From NCBI GenBank assembly GCA_014529385.2, contig CM043949.1:110823977-110887976 (forward strand): a stretch of 64,000 nt of DNA, given 5' to 3'. This DNA is from Adiantum capillus-veneris (taxonomy: Eukaryota; Streptophyta; Polypodiopsida; Polypodiales; Pteridaceae). Below are positions 47,245 through 62,034 of the stretch, in pieces (positions within the stretch are counted from its first letter, which is position 1; every line of letters begins with the position of its first letter). The notes beneath the pieces are model-generated. The model was not told where the DNA came from and did no database searches. It saw only the letters and a program-made list of their open reading frames with translations. The position numbers were made by a program, and so were the translations under genes.

Positions 47245-48900
47245 TTCCTAATTAATGAATTTCAAATGATGTTATATATTTATCGGTGGTTAATTAGGTG
47301 TTCAAAAACCCGTGATAATTATGAGAAGCTCAGAAAATTAATCTAGCTAATTAATTTAGCAGAAATACTCTATTTTTTGAGTAATTTAAATAAGGAAAAT
47401 TAGTAAATGGAATTCAAATGTTGTGATATATTTATTAGTGGTTAATTAGGTGTTCAAAAACCCTTGATAATTAGGAGAAGCTCACAAAATTAATCTAGCT
47501 AATTAATTTAGCAGAAATACTATATTTTTTGAGTAATTTAAATAGGGAAAAATAGTAAATGGATTTTAAATGTTGTGATATATTCATTAGTGGTTAAATA
47601 GGTGTTCGAAAACTTGTCATAATTAGGAGAAGCTCAGAAAATTAATCTAGCTAATTAGTTAGCAAAAATAATATGTTCTTTGAGTAATTTAAATAGGGGA
47701 AATTAGTAAATGAATTTAAAATGTTGTGATATATTTATTAGTGCTTAATTAGGTGTTCGAGAACCGATGATAATTAGGAGAAGCTCAGAAATTTAATCTA
47801 GCTAATTAAGTTAACAGAAATACTCTACTTTTTGAGTAATTTAAATAGGGGATATTAGTAAATGAATTTCAAATGTTGTGATATATTTATCAGTGGTTAC
47901 TTAGGTGTTCAACAACCTGTGATAATTAGCAGAAGCTCAGCAAATAAATCTAGCTACTTACCTAAGCAGAATTACTTTGTTTTTTGAGTAATTAAATAGG
48001 AGAAATTAGTAAATTAAATTCAAATATTGTGATATATTTATCAGTGGTTAATTAGGTGTTAAAGAGTCCGTGATAATTAGGAGAAGTTTAGATAACTAAT
48101 CTAGCTAATTAATTTAGCAAAAATACTCTGTTTTTAGAGAAAATTAAATACAAAAAATTAGTAAATTATGTGCTATAATTATATGCTATTTATCAGAGCT
48201 ATATTATAGGGTAAAGAGGCTGTGATAATTATGTCAAGGTTAGAAAAGTAGTATATATATTTATCTGAGTCAAATTACACTATTTTTAGCTAAAAACTAA
48301 AGAGGGAAATTAGTAAATCATGCTATATGATTACATGTTATTTATTAGAGATATATTATAGGATAAAGAGTCCGTGATAATTATGCCAAGGTAAGAAAAG
48401 TAGTATAGATATTTATCTAAGTCAAATTACACTATTTTTAGCTAAAAACTAAAGAGGAAAATTAGTAAATCATGCTATATGATTACATGCTATTTATCAG
48501 AGCTATATTATACGGTAAAAAGGCCGTGATAATTATGTCAAGGTTAGAAAAGTAGTATAGATATTTATCTAAGTCAAATTACACTATTTTTAGCTAAAAA
48601 CTAAAGAGGGAAATTAGTAAATCATGCTATATGATTACATGCTATTTATGAGAGCTATATTATAGGGTAAAAAGATGGTGATAATTATGCCAAGGTTAGA
48701 GAAGTAGTATAGATATTTATTTAAGTCAAATTATACTATTTCTAGCTAAAAACTAAAGAGGGAAATTAGTAAATCATGCTATATGATTACATGCTATTTA
48801 TCCGAGCTATATTATAGGGTAAAGATGCTGTGATAATTATGCCAAGGTTAGAAAATTAGTATAGATATTTATCAAATTATCCTAATTTTAGCTAAAAATT
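47245..48900 (+). repeat. 152-bp tandem repeat array of LTR3, 11 units (6 A, 5 B)
   Basis: Unit markers at about 47311, 47464, 47617, 47766, 47919, 48069, 48221, 48373, 48525, 48678 and 48829. Confidence 0.9.
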
Positions 48901-49453
48901 GAAGATGGAAATTATATAATTAAGTTAAAAAATAATAAGATAATTACTAGAGGTCAAAAATATCCTTATCTACTTGTGGTAATTATACCATAGTTAATTG
49001 GTGAGGTTAAAAAATTATAATTGACCAAAAGTCCTATTTTTAGCGAATGATTAATTAAAATAAATAGACTTTGTGGTCAAAAGTTTTTAGGAAAATTATA
49101 GTAAGTGTAAACCTATGATATCAAGTTGAGGAAATTAAATCTTTAAGAGAAATTAAATACAATAAATATTAAGCCCAAAATAAGTAGATTATTAGCTTAA
49201 AAAGTTGATGGAAAAATTAGAAAAAAGATATAGAAAATTATAAGAAAGTTAGGAGATCTTAGAAAACCTTAGGGAAGTGGTGGAAAAAGTTATCATGCTT
49301 ATATAGACAAATAAGAAATTACTAGCTCAAGAATTTATCAATTAAGACTATAAATTTAACCTTAGATGGGTTACGGTTGAATACAAATGTTAAGTTTAGA
49401 TTTTGAACTATTTACCTAATGATTAGACGTCCTTTTTATAAGGATAATAAGTT

Positions 49454-49639
49454 ATGATACCAAAAGGGACCCGAGCAAATCCTACATCTGATGATGAGAA
49501 CGTAGCTCCAAAACGAACTAGAACGTCGCACGACGACGAAGCCGGACCTAGCAGTAGGCCTACGGAGGAGAGTCTTCAGACGCCAACGCAACAACCAATA
49601 GCTAATCAATCCCAGGTGGGTTTCCCATTATTCAATTAA
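49454..49639 (+). CDS. LTR-encoded Gag-N-like short ORF (LTR3)
   Basis: A 61-codon ORF starting MIPKGTRANPTSDD, same length and end as the LTR2 copy, with several amino-acid changes but no stop. The splice-donor-like CCCAG/GTGGGT is kept. Confidence 0.45.
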   Translation: MIPKGTRANPTSDDENVAPKRTRTSHDDEAGPSSRPTEESLQTPTQQPIANQSQVGFPLFN

Positions 49640-50717
49640 GTCTTTAATTAGTTTAAGTTCTTTTATAAGTTAGCATTGCATACGTAAGAAGGATAAACTA
49701 GCTGAAAACGAAAGGTAATCTCTAATGTGCATTTGCTTATAATGTAGGAAAGAATTGTTTGGGTTAAAACTGGTTGAAATAGGAAAGATATGATTGATCA
49801 TCCTTAAGACAGCTTGTCTCAAGACACCTCCGACTCCTTAATATAAATTGATAAGAATGATTGGCTTTCTAGCCATGGTTAAGTCGGTTACCCCCATGAA
49901 CGATGAGTTTCTACTCCGTGTCATGTCTTGATGTTTCTACATAAGTTAGGATACCGTTTTTATCCTATGGGAGCCGCCTAGTTGTATGGGCAACTGGTTT
50001 TGGGGTATGGGCACCCGGAACCTTGGGTGGGGGTTTATCCACTACGGATTTGAATAAGGAATGGGTGCCGTTTTTCACCCTTAGGTGGTCTTGAGACAAG
50101 AAGAGTATTGGTCATGGTTATTATGGACAATGTTTTGATTGACGGTACCCTGTCTTAAGTTTAAAGATGTTTGTTTTCTAAAAGAATGCTTTCAATGCTG
50201 TCTTAAAGGAATTAGTGTGACGGAAAGTTAAAAGAAACCATTATTTTAAATGTCTTAAACAATGTGATAGTAAGATAAATGAATCATGTGTGAGTGCAGG
50301 GTGGCAAGTGGGGATTGACTAAGGTTGTCAATCATGGACCGGTGGACCTGATTAGTCAGGTAACTATCCATCCCTGCACACTAAAACGTTTAGAAAACTT
50401 CTTCACTTGGAAGAGGAATCTACCAGCGGCTGTGCCCTCACATATGTTAGGGGGAAAAAAGCGTTGGTTGAGGATACCTTAGTCCAATTTGTGAAAGATA
50501 TAGGGCCAAAATATTTTTTGGACTTTTAAAAGGTTGTCCCGTTTCCGCTGCGAGACAGGACTAGGTCTTCTTCTAAGGCTATAGACCCAAGCCATTGTCA
50601 ATGACAAAGGTTTATTCCTTGGATTTTTATGGTCTAGAGACCCCGATTTTTATAAGTCTTAGAGACCTGTCAAGGATCCCATCCCGACCTTGGTATAGGC
50701 GGGATGGGGACTTTACA

Positions 50718-50722
50718 CCTTC
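50718..50722. repeat. Target-site duplication CCTTC, right
   Basis: Matches 22516-22520. The flanking minus LTR sequence resumes at 50723 in register with 22515. Confidence 0.85.
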
Positions 50723-51282
50723 ATATCCAATTTTATCCAAATCTAGGTTAAATTTATAGTCTTAATTGGTAAATTCTTGACTTAGTAATTTCTTATTTAC
50801 CTATATGGGTAAGATAACTTTTTCCAAAGCTTTCCTAAGGGTTTTCTAAGCTTTTCTAATTTTCTTATAATTTTCTATATCTTTTTCCTAAATTTTCAAT
50901 CGAATTTTAAGCTTGGAATCCTCTTATTTTGAGCTTAATATTTATTCTATTTAATTTCTCTCAAAAAATTCATTTCCTCAACTTTATATCACAGATTTAC
51001 ACTTACTATAATTTTCCTAAAACTTTTGACCGCAAAGTCTATTTATTTTAATTAATCTTTTGCTAAAAAAGGAATTTTGGTGAATTATAACTTTCTAAAC
51101 TCACTAATTAACTATGTTATAATTATCACAAGTGGATAAAGATGTTTGTGATCTTTGATAATTATATTTTATTATTCCAACTCAATTATCTAATTTTCAT
51201 CTTTAATTTTCAGCTAAAATTAGTATAATTTGACTTAGATAAATATCTATACTACTTTTCTAAACTTGCCATTAGGTCTCCC

Positions 51283-51486
51283 CAATCTCAAAAAAATAAA
51301 AATTCTTTCAAAATAGATTAAGTGCATAAGTGAAGGGTGAGTTTAAGAAATGAAAAGACAGATGAAGGTGGAAAGTCAAAAGACAAATGAAGATGGAAAG
51401 TCAAAAGACCTTTTGTGTCTATATAAATAGGTTTATCTCCGCTCTTTCATTTTTTCTTTAGCGTTTTTTAAAAGTTCTCTTTATTG

Positions 51487-51532
<46 letters not shown>

Positions 51533-51690
51533 TCATCTTTCTTAGGTAAGATTGTTGCAAATCTATGTACTTTGTCATTGTCTGTCGTTATGTGCTATAG
51601 ATTAACGCATTGATTTTCTTGTTTTTGAGTGGAATCTTTGAATTAGGAGCACCTTTTATTTTTTTTGAAGCCATTACGAAAACCTTTTAA
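51283..51690. mobile_element. Roughly 410-bp insertion with TATA box inside a repeat unit
   Basis: It interrupts a type B unit between CTTGCCAT and CCATAATTATTATG; CCAT may be a target duplication. It contains a 23-bp direct repeat around GGAAAGTCAAAAGAC, TATATAAATAG at 51420-51430 and a (CT)n tract (51491-51528). It resembles a small LTR or TRIM-type promoter unit, but no TG...CA ends are clear. Confidence 0.45.
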
Positions 51691-54241
51691 TTTTTACCAT
51701 AATTATTATGACCTCTTTATCATGTAATCTAACTTTGATAAATAGTATGTAATCATACCACATGATTTACTAATTTCCCGCTTTAGTTTTCAGCTAGAAT
51801 CAATAGAATTTGACTTAGATAAATATCTATATTACTTTTTTAACCTTGACATGATTATCACGGCCTCTTTACTAGGTAATCTAACTCTGATAAATAGCAT
51901 ATAATCATATCACATGATTTACTAATTTTCCCCTTTAGTTTCTAGCTAGAATCAATATAATTTGACTTAGATAAATATCTATACTACTTTTCTAAACTTG
52001 ACATAATTATCAAGGCCTTTTTATCATGTATTCTAACATTGATAAATAGCATGTAATCATATAACATGATTTACTAATTTTCCCCTTTGATTTTTCCTTA
52101 AAAACATTATTTTTCTACTAAGATAATTAGCTAAACTAATTATTTGTGGTTAAGATATGTATCACAGGTTCATTAAGATGTATTTTAACTATGAAAATAA
52201 TCTCAAAACTATTTAATTTAATTTGCTAATTTTTAACTTTATATTTTTTTTCTTAAAAACAATGTGTTTCTACTAAGATAATTAGCTAAACTAATTGTCG
52301 GTTGTTAAGATAATTATCACGGGTTTTCTAAGATGTATTTTACCTCGAAAAATTATCTCAAAGCTTTTTAGTCTAATTTGCCATTTTTCCCCTTTAATTT
52401 TTTGTTAAAAACAATGTTTTTATACTGAGATAATTAGCTAGTTATCATAGGTTTCTTAAGATGTATTTTACGTTGAAAATTATCTCAAAGATTTTTAGTC
52501 TAATTTGCTATTTTATCCCTTTAATTTTCCTTTAAAAATAGTGTTTTTCTACTAAGATAATTAGCTAAACTAACTATTTGTGGTTAAGATAATTATCATG
52601 GGTTTTTAAAGATGTATTTTACCTCTTAAAATTTTCTCAAAGATTTTAAGTTTAATTTGCTATTTTATCCCTTTAATTTTTCCTAAAAAACAGGGATTTT
52701 TTTACTAAGATAATTAGCTAAACTAATTATCTATGGTTAAAATAATTATCACGGGTTTTTTAAGATGTATTTTACCTCTAAAAACTATTTCAAAGATTTT
52801 CAATTTAATTTGCTATTTTCTCTCTTTAAGTTTTCTTCAAAAATAGTATTTTTCTACTAAGATAGTTAGCTAAACTAATTATCTGTGGTTAAAATGATTA
52901 TCACCAGTTGCTTAAGATGTGTTTTACCTTGAAAAATTATCTCAAAGATTTTTAATTTACTTTGCTATTTCCCCCCTTTAATTTTCTCTTAAAAATAGTG
53001 TGTTTTTACTAAGATATTTAGCTAAACTAATTATGTGTAGTTAAGATAACTATCATGGGTTTCTTTAGATATGTTCTACCTCTAAAAATTATCTCAAAGC
53101 TTTTTAGTCTACTTTGCTATTTTCCCCCTTTAACTTTCCTTTAAAAACAATATTTTTCTACTAAAATAATTAGCTAAACTAACTATCTGTGGTTAAGATA
53201 ATTATCACGAGTTTCTTAACATGTATTTTATCTCTGAAAAATTATCTCAAAGATTTTTAGTATAATTTGCTAATTTCTCCATTTACTTTTTCTTAAAAAC
53301 AATGTAATTCCGCTTAAATAAGTACAAAAATTATTCAAAAAACTAAGAGATAATTTTTCTAGCATTTTGATAGTTTAATACAGCTCTGATAATTATCTCA
53401 TCTCAGTCTAAGTTTAATTAGATAATTACCATTAATTTATGATTAAATGATTAATTTCAACCCTAATATAACATAATAATTAATTAGATTAGTACCTTAA
53501 GCTTAATCTCAATAATCAACAGAGAATTAAGAATTAAGAATTAAGAGAGAATTTTAATCTTATTAATTGATTGGATTAATTAAGAAAATGTTAAGTAGAT
53601 CAACATAATTCTTAATTAAAAAGGTTTAGTGCTAATTACCGTGGATTAACCAACTAGAGTTTTGATCTCTAGTGATTTATGAGTAGAGATCTCTCTAGGT
53701 GAGAGAGAAATGGCCAGGACTCCAAGTCTGTTCCAAAATGTGAAGCAAGGGGTCTTATTTATAGGTTTCTGAGCACTCATAAGCTCTCATAGGCTGAAAA
53801 TGGCAGTTTCTTGCAGCTCAAGCAGCCCTACAGCTCAAGATGGCGCCCCCTGCTGCTAATTGTGTCCCTGGAAGGTTAGTGATGACCCCTCCCATCACCT
53901 ACCAGCTTTAAAATATCTTTGCTATATTTTGACATATTTTTGCTTAATTGGTAAATATCTGGGAGGCCATTAGTAAAGTCTATGCTTAAATGATTACTGG
54001 AACCATTCATTTTTTCTTAATAATTTAATTTACATTGAATCTCTTGGAAGGACTAATGGAGTCATTTTTTGTCCAAATTTAAATCTGAAAATTTCTAGCC
54101 CGGGGTTTGCTGTGCTTAAGATTCCAAAAACACCATTTTTAAAATGCTTTCAAAATAGTGCTTTACCTATTTGTAAGTCCAATGCTTTCCCCTAAAACTT
54201 TGAGTTCATCCCTCTGCAGCTAGAAAGGTGGAGACCTTACA

Positions 54242-57033
<2,792 letters not shown>

Positions 57034-58210
57034 TCTAACATTTAATGGCCTAGTAACTTGTGTGTAGCGGAAAATAGCATAAACATAGTGAGCATTTCAT
57101 TAAAATAGATTTCTAATGAGCATAGCAAGAGTGCTTGGATGGAGAGAGCAACAAAAAGCATAACACCTAGTTAGATAGGCATGAACAATACTTCAAAAGA
57201 GAGAGAAATTTAGCTATTGACAACAGTTAAGAACCGGATTTACATGGAGCTTGTCCCCCCTCCGAAAGGTTTTGTATTATAGGTTTCCCCCATCAAGGGA
57301 GACATTTTACAATACAATACTTTGTGTTCCTTCAATAACTTGCTGGTGCAATGAAGATGTAAGCTTCAAGAACCATGCACACACTTTATAAAACACAACA
57401 TTAACTCCCTCACGGTCTCAGACCCAAGACCTCACACACCTTTGAAGATGGTGAGAGCTAGCGGGGTATAAGAGTAGATTGAGAGGAAGGAATAGTGTTA
57501 TGAGAAAGAAGTATATCTCCTCACATAATCACTCATAATGTTTAGCATAGCTTAGTAGTTAGCATGGTAGAGGAGATGAGCATGCATTGGAGCTTGGCTC
57601 TTGGTTGGATTTGCATCACAGCGGCCAACAGTTGTTGGTGTAGGTCTCCCTTCTCACAAGCTTGGAGTAGATGATGAGCTTTCCATTAAATCTTTATAAG
57701 GAGAGAGAGTCTTCTTTGCTTCACACATGATATTGTGTGAGTGTGTGTGATAATGCCTTGTCAAATTCAGCCCCCTCTCTCTCTTGTTCTACCCCTCTTG
57801 CATTTTACTCATGCTGGCACCCCATTGGACCCTGCAAAGCTTAGCCAAGCATAAGTGATAGCCTTTTGAAATGTGTCCCCCTTTCCCCTTTTGTGAGAGC
57901 TTTAGGTATTTAATGAATGAAATTAAACTCTCATTGTACCCCTTTGTCTTTTGGCCAATAGGAATCGGGTAAGCCATTTGGCTGCTAAATGCTCATTGGA
58001 CCCCTTGGGAGACTATCCAATAGTCTTCTAGAGAGCTTAATTCCTACTGGTTCTTTTATTAAGTGTTTTAAAATGAATTAAACTAAATATACTCTAGTCT
58101 AATTCTCATTGGTCCACCTCTATGACCATCCAATAGGATTTGAATGCACCTTGGGGGCAACAGGGCTAGGGAGCTGACATGTGTCCCCTATTCCCTTTGT
58201 GTAAAGGGAG

Positions 58211-58260
<50 letters not shown>

Positions 58261-59001
58261 TGTGTTTCTCTCTCATCCCCTACTAAAAGGGCTTGCCCCC
58301 TCCCATCTAGGGATTTTCGAAGACTTTTAGGTATTCCAAAGGCATCCAATTTCCCTAAGGTTTGACCATTGGACTTTTTATTGAATTTTGGAACCTTAGC
58401 ATTTTGGAAGTCTTAATGGGCTGAACCTTAGGGTCTTTGAAGCCCATTGATGCACCTTGCTCTTTTGTGAATGGCCACCCCTTTGGATCCCTATTTTCCC
58501 CTCTCCCCTGGTACTTTCCCATATTAAATGATCAATTTAACATGAGAAAATCATTTAGGATAATTAGATCTTAGTTATTATGACATTATCTCTCTCTTGA
58601 AATCATAGTCTTCCTTGACTATAGGGTAGAGAAGATAAAGACTGTTCATTAGTCCTTTTTTGAGCGGGTAGAGGATCCCTATCTTACCCTATCTCATCGT
58701 TCTAGAATGGATGACTAATCCATTTGGCGCTTGAGAGCCTAAGCTGCCGCAAGCATGTCTGCGCATTAGTTCTATCAATCCTCCATACTAGAGTGACAAG
58801 CTCTACTTGGTGTTTGGAATTTGTCATCTCCACAAACTTGATTCTAAGCATGCATACTACTTAACATTTGTGCACAATAAAGAGAAAGAGAGTCTTATAG
58901 GACAAAAAAACTTTGTTCATTTTAAACACTTGTACATTTGCTTACTCTAGGGAAGCATTGTAAGCATTGACAAGGTTTAGGTTATCCTTTAATTGTATGC
59001 C
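57034..59001 (-). mobile_element. Chromovirus 3' LTR and untranslated region, copy 2
   Basis: Contains the 348 bp missing from copy 1 (57336-57684), which matches the 5' LTR at 35100-35480. It also has (GT)n at 58212-58258. The inner LTR boundary is not determined. Confidence 0.65.
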
Positions 59002-61225
59002 TTACATCCATCTAGCGTCTCCAAAAGGATAATTCTTAAACTTAATAAGATACCGTCGGATAATCTTGCCGTCTCTCAATACCTTGTCTTCATGTCGGAA
59101 AATGGGTCAGGCTGCAACACCTCTTCTTGGTCCTCGATCTCCGGTGGGTCTTCAATAGTTGGTTTTTGAGGTGGCTCTAATTTGTAAGGCTTTAGTAGAC
59201 TCACATGAAAAGCATTGTGTATGAGTCAATGATTGGGCAACTTGAGTTGATAGGCCATGTCATTGATTGGTCTAAGAATCTGGAAGGGACCATAGTACCT
59301 TTTTGCTAACTTAGCATAGTACTTTTGGTGTCCCGTAGGATTCTTGCCCGTCATGTGACTTAATTGAGCCTTGGGAAATTTAAGCAAGACCCAATCATTT
59401 TATTTAAAGGCTTGGGCTCTTCTGTGCTTATCACCAGAAGCCTTTTGTCTTTGCTGTGAGATAGATTGGAAAGATTTTTGTAGGTCTCGACTATCCTCAT
59501 ATGCAGCGAAGATCTTCCCGTGTACCTTAAGTAGCAGGGGACTTTTTGATCTTCCCTCAATTACCTCGAAAGGTGATTTTTCCGTGGAGGTATGTACAAT
59601 ATTATTGTAGGCATACTCCACTAAAGGTAAGTACTTCTCCCATTGGGACCTTTCATCTACTTCCGTTACGTAGGCTTTTAGTAGATCAAGAATAGTTAGG
59701 TTAGCTATTTCACTTTGGCCATCTGTTTGCGGGTGATAGGCCAAAGAGAAGTTTATCCTTGTCCCTAAATTCTCAAAGAGACCCTTCTAGAAATTATTGG
59801 TCATTCTAGGATCTCTATCCGACACTATGGACATCGGCAAGCCATGGTACTTGAAGATTTGTGATAAGAAGAGGGTTTCTGGGCTTTGATAGTATTTTTG
59901 ATATGTATAAAATGTCTTGTTTGCTGAACCTGTCTACTATCATCCATATTCACGTATTCCCATGGATAGACCGCGTACTCCACTAAAGGTAAGTACTTCT
60001 CCCATTGGGACCTTTCATCTACTTCCGTTACATAGGCTTTTAGTAGATCAAGAATAGTTAGGTTAGCTATTTCACTTTGGCCATCTCTTTGCGGGTGATA
60101 GGCCAAAAAGAAGTTAGCCTTGTCCCTAAATTCTCAAAGAGACCCTTCTAGAAATTATTGGTCATTCTAGGATCTCTATCCGACACTATGGACATCGGCA
60201 AGCCATGGTACTTGAAGATTTGTGATAAGAAGAGGGTTGCCATTTGATGGGCTTTGATAGTCTTTTTGACAGGTATAAAATGACTTGTTTGCTGAACCTG
60301 TCTACTATCATCCATATTCCCGTATTCCCATGGATAGACTTAGGCAATCCAAAGATAAAATCCATGGATATGCTCTCCCATGGTGAAGTAATCCAGGTTG
60401 CTTCCCTCTATCAAACTTTTTATTTTCACATACTAGACATTTAGAAACATACTCTTGTATGTTCGCTTTCATGGCAGGCCAATATAAATATATTTCAATC
60501 CCTTTTAGGGTAGACTGAATCCCTCTATGCCCCACATAGGGAGGAGCATGAGATTCATACATTACTTTCTCATGTAGTGAGTTAGTAACACATAGTCTAT
60601 TTCCATAGAGAAGATAACCACCTTGTAAAGTAGATGGTTCCTCTTTCTTCCCTAGTGCAAGGGCTGAAATCACATCTCTAAAATCGGGATCAATAGAGTA
60701 CTCATCTATCATAGAAGATAGATCATTGTGAGTTGCTATGGAAACCGCATTCACTCTCAGCCATTTTGAGAGTGCATTGGCTACTTGATTATGCTTGCCA
60801 GCAATGTGAGCAATATGAAAATGAAATTGCAAAAGAAAATTTTCCCACCTCATTTGTTTGTCAGAGAGCTTGGTCTGCATCATGAAGTACTTAAGGCTTT
60901 GGTGATCCATCCGTAGAATGAAAGGAGTCCCCAATAAATAGTGCTTCCATGAGCCTAAGGCATGTAGAACTGCGAGGAGTTCCTTTTCAGATATGCCTAG
61001 AGCTTGCTCAACAGGGTCGAGTCTTTGACTTTTGTAGGCTATGGCATGCCCTTCTTGGAGAAAAAGAGCTCCAAGGCAATCACCACAAGCATCACATTGG
61101 ACCTCAAATGGCTTTGAGAGATCCGACAGTGTAAGAACATGTTGAGAGATAAGCTTTTCTTTAAGCTTTTAGAAAGCATTGTTCTCCTTGGTAGACCATG
61201 TATCCCTAACGTTTTTCTTGTTAGG
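59002..61225 (-). pseudogene. Chromovirus RNase H, integrase and chromodomain, copy 2
   Basis: RNase H is readable from about 61130 through FILRMDHQSLKYF to HIAGKHNQVANALSK (60760-60934). The integrase zinc finger follows without a break (HAPPYVGHRG ... CLVCENKK) to 60308. The core carries the same direct duplication as copy 1 (units at 59614 and 59976), and AYHPQTDGQSEIAN at about 59715-59744. The chromodomain end RRYLIKFKNYPFGDARWM precedes the stop at 59002. Frameshifts and stops make it inactive. Confidence 0.85.
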
Positions 61226-61419
61226 TCATGTAATGGTCCCGCGATTTGTGAGAAATTTTCTATCGGAAGTGTCTATAGTATACACATATACCTATAAAGC
61301 TTCTTAGTTCATGAAGTTCCTTGGATTAGGCCATCCTTTTATTAAATCTAGCTTTGATGGATCCATTTGGATGCCATCTTGAGAGATAATGTGACCTACA
61401 TATTGAATCTCTTGTAGAA

Positions 61420-62034
61420 AAACTCACTTTTCTTTTGGTTAATATAAAGCTTATTCTCTCGTAAGACTTGAAATATTACCTGGAGGTGTTGCTTGTGCTG
61501 GTCTAATGAATTAGAGTAGATGATAATGTCATCAAAGAACACTCCAGTAAAGGTTCAGTGAGGCCTGAATATCTTCTCCATCAAGTGGTTAAATGTGTCT
61601 AGTGCATTGGTCAAGCCAAAAGGCATGACAATGTATTTGTAAAGACCAAACATAGTACAAAATGCGGTCTTTACAATGTCTTGATCAACTATCCTTATTT
61701 GATGGTAGCCACTTTTTAGGTCAATTCTACTGAAGTAGGGCAACCCTTTTAGCTTATCAAATAGGTCTTCTACCCGTGGAACGGAAAACCTATTTTTGAT
61801 AATGATCCTATTTAGTGCTCTATAGTGGACACACATACGGTATGTGCCATCTTTCTTTTGCACTAATAATATGGGTGAGCAAAATGGAGATGAGCTAGGC
61901 CTAACCATGCCCTTCTCAACTAACTCATGCGCTTGCTGCATAATCTCCTCTTGTTGAGCTTGAGAAACTCTATAAGGAGGTTTATTAGGCGGTGAGCTTC
62001 CTAGAAGAAGTTCAATTGCATGGTCATCATTTCC
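61420..62034 (-). pseudogene. Chromovirus reverse transcriptase, copy 2
   Basis: Frame 61555-61941 covers EKGMVRPSSSPF, KKDGTYRMCVHYRALN, RIDLKSGYHQIRI and KYIVMPFGLTNA, the standard Ty3/gypsy RT blocks. After a stop near 61555 the same phase keeps FDDIIIYS, the catalytic Asp pair. Protease lies upstream and RNase H downstream in normal order. Confidence 0.9.

Larger units (their letters stand above)
46395..50717 (+). mobile_element. LARD LTR3 (4323 bp)
   Basis: TGTAAGG...TTTACA. It has lost about 270 bp near 46580, has a local duplication of about 215 bp (46690-46910 and 46920-47120), and carries 11 repeat units (6 A, 5 B). TATA at 46615-46623; short ORF at 49454. The end is followed by CCTTC, matching 22516-22520. 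Confidence 0.9.
50718..54241 (-). mobile_element. 5' LTR of minus LARD, proximal piece
   Basis: On the minus strand it starts TGTAAGG at 54241. TATA is at 53756-53763, followed by 11 repeat units (8 A at about 52160-53203, 3 B at about 51705-52008), then unique LTR sequence to the insertion site. It carries a 410-bp insertion at about 51283-51690. It is more diverged from the plus LTRs than they are from each other. Confidence 0.85.
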
